From Campanula takesimana (lineage: Eukaryota > Streptophyta > Magnoliopsida > Asterales > Campanulaceae), in assembly GCA_026119855.1 (NCBI GenBank), contig JAOWBW010000016.1:124001-188000 (forward strand): 64,000 nt of DNA. The letters run 5' to 3'. The notes under the pieces were generated by a model. It was not told where the DNA came from. It saw only the letters and a list, made by a program, of their open reading frames with translations, and did not search any database. Positions within the stretch are counted from its first letter, which is position 1, and every line of letters starts with the position of its first letter. Below are positions 57,500-64,000 of this stretch, in pieces. The position numbers and the translations under genes were made by a program.

Positions 57500-58860
57500 A
57501 AACGATTTTATCTAGAAAGTGCTATTTAGAGTAACAAACGATTTGTACTCTAAGGGCGTAAAATTAATATCATTAAGATATCCCATGAAAATACATTAAT
57601 TAGATTTGGGTGTGATTTTGTCCAAGACAACACTTTTCTCAAAAGCATCACATCACAAATCTTTATGAAAGACAAACCAAGTTTTCTTTCATTCCATATC
57701 TAATATGGTATCAGTCGAACCTCCTTAGATGAAACTCAATTTAGTGTAAGCGCAGCTGTTTCCAGCACATAATCTAGAAGGTTAATTAAAGATCAATTTG
57801 ACTTATTATGAGGCGAAAAACAGCAGTTTGCAGACAATCTGCAGATTTCTGTAAACAGGGGCCGTACGGTTCATTACTAGGTGTACGCCTAACATGAAGC
57901 CGTATGGTTGTTGTTTCCAGTTTCTGTTTTTCTTCTTCTGCAGACTTTTTGCAGAATTCTCATCAAGTCCATAGTTCAAATATTTATTTCCTTGATCACA
58001 TCAGAGTACATCAATACTTTTGCCATGAGATACCGAAATCATTTTCCAAGCATTGTTACTTTAATGAACTACATACATCAATATGTATTAGTCCAAAAGA
58101 TTACTTCCTTTTACTACTATTAGTAAGAGGTGTCTTAATAAATTTCCAAGATTCACATATACACATGATTCGAAATCATGTGAATTTAAAAGTCCGTCCC
58201 ATGGAATTTTAGATATGTGTTTCTTTTCATTTGATATAGACATCAATGCTTTAAGAATATAACACTTACATCCTTAGATTCAGATTTTCATTATTTATGT
58301 TATACTTATTATTTTGTTCTTCCAAGATAAGGATATAAGATCCCATTATATGATTAACAATACAATAAAGTAAATCATATTTAATGGTGCACCTTCTTAT
58401 TCAAAATAAGAAATATCCATTATCATCTAATGAAGAAACTAAAATAATATTTCTACTTAAAGTAGGAACATCACAACATTTGTTCAAAACAAATATGAAC
58501 CCACTAGGTAAAGACACTTCGCAAGTTCCTATGATTAATGTTGCAACATTTGCATCATTATCAACACATAGATTAATCTTTACCCTTTTAAGTATTCTTT
58601 CTATTTCTCAAGTCTTACACATTTATACAAATGTGGGATCCATATCCGGTATCCAATACCCAAGAACTTAGAAGTAGAATTTTAACATAAATTCTTGAAG
58701 TGGTAGTCATACTACTCTTCATTTTGATCTTTTAATTCAAATTATAATTTCTCCAATGGTCAATTACATTGCCATGGTAGCAATTACATCCTTTGTATTT
58801 CAAGTTTAGCCACAAATATTTCCTTTAGGCTTGACAACTATTGTCTTGCCTTTATCTTAA
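57500..58860 (-). mobile_element. Copia-D fragment 3 (to gag region, decayed)
   Basis: Resumes GAGATAAACGATTTTATCTA, parallel to Copia-E near 54531, and can be followed with large indels to the gag region (TTTAGGCTTGACAACTATTG near 58827, parallel to 55722). Its LTR and leader on the right are not recognised. Confidence 0.65.
57815..57965. other. Segment absent from Copia-E, with CCGTACGG palindrome
   Basis: An extra segment in Copia-D with GGCCGTACGG, GTGTACGCC and GCCGTATGG, resembling the GC-rich cluster of the Copia-A LTR (3498-3572). Flanking sequence is CT- and CAG-rich. Origin unknown. Confidence 0.4.
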
Positions 58861-58899
58861 ATCCTTATTCTTTATTAACCTTTAGGGTTTGAGAGGGTT

Positions 58900-59290
58900 T
58901 TCATTTGATATTAAGACGTAGTATTTTAAACATCAAATGTCGCTTATGAATTAATATCAAATCCGTTGTTAGTTCCAAACCAACTTTTCTTGCCTTTCTT
59001 GCGACATAAAATTTTACCCAAAACCCAGTCATTGTGACGTAAAATTATCACCTTTGTAGCGAACAACCCTCCGCCTTTGTAACGACCAATTCCGCCTTTG
59101 TAGTGACCAAACCCCAAAAAACTGCCGTTGAGACGTAAAATCATCGTTGAGACGTAGTCGATGAAACGTTCAAAGTAAACGTCATTCAACTGTAAAATCG
59201 TCATTGCGACGTGGTTGAGACGTAAAGCAAACGTCATTGCAACGTAAAATCGTCTTGTGACGTGGTTGCGACGTACAAGGTGACAACATG
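58900..59290. repeat. Degenerate GACGTAAAAT-type repeat array
   Basis: Many diverged copies of GACGTAAAATCGTCATTGCG and its parts, such as TTTGTAGCGA/TTTGTAACGA, in both phases. A 118-codon minus-strand frame through it is a consequence of the repeat. Possibly subterminal repeats of a DNA transposon. Confidence 0.6.
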
Positions 59291-59299
59291 TGTTCGACA

Positions 59300-59645
59300 C
59301 TCTTGCTAAAAGATTGGTTCATCTCATAACTTTTCAAGATTGGACTCTCCTATCGGTCGTCCATCTTGCAGGGGCACAGTAAGGATAGAATCCTTCTATA
59401 TTTACGATTGTATTGTATTATTTAATTTCCTTATATTACTTTCTTTCTCCTTGTAATATTTACTTTCCTACTAGGTTTAGAATTGTATAGCTTTTCTTAT
59501 TTCATGTAATCTAAAATAGTAAAGAATAGCTTGGAGAGTACTCCACCCTCTTGTATAAATACCAAAGTACATCAATAATAATATTTGAGTCGTTCATATC
59601 AATTCTCTCTCTCTCCATGTATGAATTGACTTCTTATATCATCCT
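59300..59645 (+). repeat. Possible short LTR remnant
   Basis: AT-rich, with CTTGTATAAATACCAAAG (about 59551) followed by AATAATAATATTTGAG and a CT-rich stretch, the pattern of copia LTR promoters. No partner LTR or clear ends. Confidence 0.3.
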
Positions 59646-59689
59646 TTATTCTAATAGTTGTAAATATGCAAGTGGGTCATTGAATAAAA

Positions 59690-59782
59690 AAGTATTTAAA
59701 AAATTCATTTGGGGAAAGCATATTTTATAGTGAGACACTTTTTTATATAAATAGTGCATCTTTTAGTGAGACGGAGGGAGTA
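59690..59782. repeat. Stowaway-type MITE terminus (isolated)
   Basis: Ends GAGACGGAGGGAGTA, matching the terminus at 561-575 except GAGA for GGGA. No left terminus found. Confidence 0.45.
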
Positions 59783-59864
59783 GAAAATTACCTTATTGTC
59801 ACTCCTAAAATTAATATTTTTTTAGCAAAAGAACTATAATTAATTAATAACTAATTATATACAA

Positions 59865-60900
59865 CTAGTGTTACACCCGTGCGTTAAACGCACGGATTGA
59901 TACGTCGCCAATAAGCCTTAGCTCACACGGGATAGGCAGTTGCTTCCTACATAGAGGTCATCTACATAGAGGTCAAGTGTTTGACTTCTCTTCCCCCATT
60001 GTCAAAAAACAATGTCTAACTTTTTTATGAAGAAGTGAAAGTAATGAAAAATGACTTTTCTTATTACACTGATGATTTTTTGTTGTTTTTATTTAAATTT
60101 AACTTTGATTTTATAAATTGGATAATACACTTTAAAGTATTCATTTCATAATAATATTATATCATTTTATTTGTTTCAGTTTGATATTAATAAATAAATT
60201 ATTTTATCAAATCTTGAATTTTGGATACATGTCTTCTTATTTGTTTTTTCTTATCTAATTATATTGTATTTAAATAAAAGAATAGGAAATTTGGAAATAA
60301 AGAGAAAAGTTGTCAAATTAATTAGAAAAAAAATAAAAAATATTAAAAAGTTAGGAGTTAACCTCCATGTTATAAAATAGGCATTAAAAACACCAACAAA
60401 TCATTTTAGAGTACATTAGTCATGGAGAAAATTTGATATAAAGTAATTATAGTTTAAATTTCTTTATTTATTTTATTTTTCTTTAATAAAAATGCTATTT
60501 TTGACAATATATATTTTGAAGGGATTTGTCAAAAAAGATACTAATCTCAAATCATTTGTGTTTTCATATATGTATATTTATAGATTAATATGTGGAGAAA
60601 CAAAATTTCAAATGAGACTACAATCTCATTTTTTATTTTAAAAAGGTAAAGTGAAAGTCTATTGAAAAAGTTTCATGTAAAATAAAAAGAGGTGTATTTT
60701 AATTGTAGATTGTAATAAAGTCATGAATTGACCCATTTATTAGTGATGTTTTCATTGGAATATGTTACACTATTTAATGCAAAGTGTTATTAGTATGAAA
60801 ATAATAATGCTTATGAAGGGTATTTCAGTCATTTTTATCAAAGAGCTTTTGGTGGGAAAGTTTCATTCACATCAACTTTTATATATTTATAGATTATAGA
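59865..60900 (-). mobile_element. Non-autonomous Helitron (1036 bp)
   Basis: On the minus strand it begins TCTATAATCTATA (60900) and ends with a GC hairpin (CCGTGCGTTTAACGCACGG; plus strand 59877-59895), eight bases, then CTAG (59868-59865). The flanking bases are A before the TC and T after the CTAG, as required for rolling-circle Helitrons inserting between A and T. No Rep/helicase is encoded, so it depends on an autonomous partner. The interior is AT-rich without ORFs. Confidence 0.82.
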
Positions 60901-61386
60901 TGTGTTGTCCAAATATGATACTAAAGATTTTAATCTCAATAAACTTAGCAAACTTAACGACAATGTTTGAACCTTTAAACTTGGGTAAATAAAGGCCTAA
61001 AGTTTGGAGGAGGACATTTATAGAAAGAGGTCTGATTATATAAAACTAAGAGATCCAGGTCTAAAAATGACGAACACTAGTAATTAAGGGCTTTTTAACC
61101 AAAAAAGAAAAAAACTCAATTATGTAGGCATGTGTCGAAACTTTTGTTTACGTGTTTTAGTGAATTTACACTCATTCTTATAGTTTGATTATTAATGTTA
61201 GCCCTTTCTCCATAATTATAATTTCAAATAACCGCAGCACCAACACTAACATCTATCACAAGAAACCCCCACCACCACCACCAACATCACAACTATCTTC
61301 ATTAACACCACAAAACAACAAAACAAAAAACAAAACAAGAAAAGAATTTGTGAGGGAGTGGAAGATGATGGAGTCCAAATCCTCTG
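60901..61386. other. Region without a recognisable gene
   Basis: AT-rich. An 80-codon frame (61185-61427) crosses a CCACCA microsatellite (61264-61285) and runs into the MITE; it is not supported as a gene. Confidence 0.5.
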
Positions 61387-61525
61387 TACTATTTTGTGTA
61401 TCACTTCATGTGCCACAAGTGATCTAATGGCTCACAGTTTTTGAGATTGGTATTATTGTAATATTATGCAAACATGCGAACGGTTAGATTATAAGTGGTA
61501 CATGGAGTGGCACACAAAAATGGTA
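61387..61525. mobile_element. MITE of about 139 bp with long terminal inverted repeats
   Basis: TACTATTTTGTGTATCAC on the left pairs with TACCATTTTTGTGTGCCAC (reverse complement of the right end), and the pairing continues for about 45 bp per arm with scattered mismatches. The centre is short. A TA target duplication is possible. No coding capacity; the superfamily is not assigned. Confidence 0.7.
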
Positions 61526-62431
61526 TAGAAGATCTCAACTCAAGATGATAGCAGTGAGGATTTAGTGATGGTAAGTTCCGAGAAGGTGAAAATTTGTAGG
61601 GAGCTGTGGGGTAGAATAAGAAGAAGGGAGAAAAATAAATTAATTTTTTCTTATTTAATTACCATCATTAATAATTAATGAAAAATTTAATCTTAGTCAT
61701 TTAAAATTTATAATTTAATTTTACCATTTAAAGAGTAATAGTAACTAATTTCAAAATCTCAACTCAATTGAGTTGCATGTGTTCGACAAGCGGTTAATTG
61801 TTTTTCTTCTTCCTTTTATAATCTTTAGTCTCTTAATTTGTGAGTTTCAAACCATAAAGCACTTTCAATTTCTACAAACGACCCTTCAAATTTAAAATTT
61901 AAGGCCTTTCTTATTATTCTTTAAACTTTAATGTTCACTCAAGACCAAGAGAGATGGGATAAAATAACGACATGAGCGTTGGCAGTTGATTTGATTGATA
62001 TTTGACAGATTAACCGTTAAAGGGACCATATCACGCCGTATAAAGTAACATCAATGGTCTTCCTCAACTTAAGGTTAATTGTCGGGGTCCCAAATTCCTC
62101 TATGGGCTATTAACGAACAAACAAATCCTGCACAAACACATGGGCATGCATATGGGAGTATTTACACCCTCTCATCTATAATAACGGTACCTTACAATTT
62201 TAATTTTTACACATGTTTAAGAAATTCAATTATTATTTTAATTTAATAAATAAAATACTAAATTTATTTTTATTTATTATCACTCTCACCTACAATTTTT
62301 TTTCACAACAAACACAATCAATTAGTAACACTAAGTTTTCATATAGAAATATGAGAGTAATTTAAAATTAAAATGATAATTATTTTCGACCAAAAAAATT
62401 GTTTAAAAGTGACAAATATTTTGGAAAGAAG
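61526..62431. other. Region without a recognisable gene
   Basis: AT-rich sequence with no ORF, RNA gene or transposon end that I can identify. Confidence 0.5.
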
Positions 62432-62716
62432 AGTATTCCATCTATCCCAAACACCTTGCGCTAGTTTGAACATGCAGATGCACAGGAATTAAGGAAAGAT
62501 TATATACATTCAAAAGTATTATGAGTGAGAAAGAGTTTGTGAGTATGATAAGTTGAGTGAGATTTGAAAGTGAGGCCCAAAATTATGTACGTGAGTATGA
62601 TAAGTGGGGCAGAAAGAATAGAAAAATAATAAAATTTGAACATTTTTGAAAATGTGACTTATCAATGAGACACTTAAAAAAAGTAAATTAGTGTAAGGTG
62701 TTTTGAGACGGAAGGG
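62432..62716. mobile_element. Degenerate Stowaway-like MITE
   Basis: Left end TTCCATCTATCCCAAACACC and the reverse complement of the right end, TCCCTTCCGTCTCAAAACAC, are similar and continue CTTGCGCTA / CTTACACTA. A TA precedes the left end. About 285 bp, non-coding. Confidence 0.6.
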
Positions 62717-63440
62717 AAAAGACTATCTCTTTATATTTGGAAGTCTATGGCCTACAACGGTGTCAGTTTATTAAGGTTGCACATGATCAAAAATCTAGTT
62801 TCCAAAATCCTATAACTCCGCATTGAGGGATCCAGGGTTTGGGCCCAGCATGGCTCTTGTTTTGCCTTTTAAAATTTTTAAAATAGGGCAGAACTCTTGC
62901 GAAACTGTCTTACATTCAATTGAAATGCAAAAACCATTTTTATTTTCTTTTTTGCCCTTCAACTTTTTCTTTTCTACGTCATTTCTTGCTCGCCAGTAAA
63001 AGTAACACTATTTATAAAGAAATGTAACACATTTTTCTCATACGTAACACTTTTTTTTCCAAAAATATACCACAATTTTGCTGAAATAGACTAATGATAA
63101 CATAAGATTGACAACTAAACTAATGGTACATTTTATAATAAATGAATGTAACTTTTTTTCTCAATTGTAACACTTTTCTAGGGTTTTCCATTCAATTGAA
63201 ATGCAAAAACCGATTATATACATGGATTTTCTCCTTTTTTAAAGAAACAAATAATATTTACTGTGTAAAACTGTTACATTCATCTATATAGCAAATTACA
63301 ATCATATATGCACTGTGTTACACTTCAATTATTATTTTTTTGTTGTTACATCTTACAATAAGGTGTTATTTTTTTAGGACTAAACTGTTACTTTCCTCAT
63401 AAAAACGTGTTACATTTTTTACGACGAGCAGCTCACTTTT
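62717..63440. repeat. Region with a 23-bp duplication and many GTAACA motifs
   Basis: CATTCAATTGAAATGCAAAA and three more bases occur at about 62913 and again at about 63189. Between and after them GTAACA/TGTTAC recurs more than ten times (62999-63420, and on to 63840). No ORF. Possibly an unrecognised repeat element. Confidence 0.4.
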
Positions 63441-63502
63441 TTGTGTGTTAAAAAGTATGTTTAAAAAAAAAAAAAAAACATATCATGACCTTTCTAGTTT
63501 TA

Positions 63503-63519
63503 TCGTCTCGTCGAGACGA
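63503..63519. repeat. 17-bp inverted repeat
   Basis: TCGTCTCG-T-CGAGACGA: two perfect 8-bp arms around one base. Confidence 0.8.
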
Positions 63520-63597
63520 ACACAACGGTATTTTTTTAAAAAAAATCGACTTCAGAATCTCAAGATATAGCATTTTAAAGTTATTGGGGGGTTTACC

Positions 63598-63613
63598 CGC
63601 GACACGTGTCGCG
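63598..63613. repeat. Perfect 16-bp palindrome with G-box core
   Basis: CGCGACACGTGTCGCG equals its own reverse complement and contains CACGTG, the core bound by plant bZIP and bHLH factors. No gene is recognisable next to it, so a regulatory role is only possible. Confidence 0.7.
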
Positions 63614-64000
63614 ATTTGGGAGAAGGAAGGCGTTGGAGCGGACGGGTTGACCTGGTGGGCATGGGTAAGATCCATGGGTGGATACTGTTATGGGTAAAAT
63701 TTGCACGACGACATCTTCAAGGATATCGACACCCTGATAACTGTAACACTGTAAGTTAATTATTTATAATTTTATTGTGTTACTAATATCTTCTTTTACA
63801 GATAAAAAATAGCTATTAAAAAATGTGTTACTTGGACTCATGAAGACTCTTCTCATCGGCAACAAAGACGTGGTCACAAGAGAGATATTGTCCAAGATTT
63901 TAGCTTAGTTTGTTAGGGCGTTTAGTTTATCTTTTTTCCTTTGCGATCTAGTATAAAAGATAGCTATGAGGCAAAACACAAACACACACGACACACGCAC
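63614..64000. other. Window end without a recognisable gene
   Basis: A TATA-like TAGTATAAAAGATAG (about 63949) followed by an ACACAC-rich tract could be a promoter or LTR fragment whose continuation lies outside the window. Confidence 0.35.

Noticed and set aside
58944..59300. 118-codon minus-strand frame
   Set aside because: Follows the GACGTAAAAT repeat array; the repeated peptide pattern mirrors the DNA repeat.

Overview
This window is gene-poor repeat DNA from a plant nuclear genome, probably a eudicot. The evidence is nested Ty1/copia and Ty3/gypsy LTR retrotransposons with plant primer-binding sites, a Tat-type gypsy element with plant-specific extra genes, a CACTA end, a Helitron, and Stowaway-like and other MITEs. 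I cannot name the species. I found no free-standing host gene, tRNA, rRNA or CRISPR array.

Layout. 1-2073: AT-rich DNA with a fold-back element inside a (TA)n tract (936-1163) and one end of a CACTA transposon (ends 2073). 2074-58860: an old, decayed minus-strand copia element (Copia-D) split into three pieces (2074-2679, 48877-49998, 57500-58860) by later insertions. The first insertion is Copia-A (2685-48871, 1363-bp LTRs, target duplication GAGAC), stretched to 46 kb by elements nested inside it. The second is a Sirevirus-like solo LTR (49999-57494, duplication GAGAT), itself split by a minus-strand copia element, Copia-E (51280-57331, duplication TGTTG).

Inside Copia-A lies a plus-strand Sirevirus-like element (Copia-B; gag, pol and an env-position gene) without LTRs of its own. 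Three elements broke it: a solo LTR (4806-7336), a 15.9-kb Tat-lineage gypsy element (9095-24998, duplication ACAAG), and a 9.2-kb LARD-like element with 3.9-kb LTRs and almost no interior (26859-36017, duplication TTAAT). A minus-strand, 3'-truncated Sirevirus-like element (Copia-C, 39337-45838) abuts the env-position gene of Copia-B. Copia-A then resumes with its reverse transcriptase and RNase H (45920-47488). 58900-64000 holds degenerate repeats, a 1.04-kb non-autonomous Helitron (59865-60900), a 139-bp MITE, a Stowaway-like MITE and palindromes.

Most notable. (1) The Tat element carries two antisense genes downstream of pol: a DUF7745-like ORF, and a four-exon plant-mobile-domain gene whose GT-AG introns are all phase 0. 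Blocks of a 16-bp hairpin motif (TTGGCCACGCGGCCAA and variants) lie upstream of each antisense start and upstream of the LTR TATA box, as if the three transcription units share one cis-module. (2) At least six LTR families here carry their own cluster of short GC-rich hairpins or repeats, in most cases upstream of a visible TATA box. One motif is shared by a copia LTR and a gypsy-derived LTR, and one LTR family has different motifs in two members. (3) The env-position gene of Copia-B looks like an independent spliced gene with its own TATA box, leader and phase-matched intron. All genes are parts of mobile elements, and most are broken.
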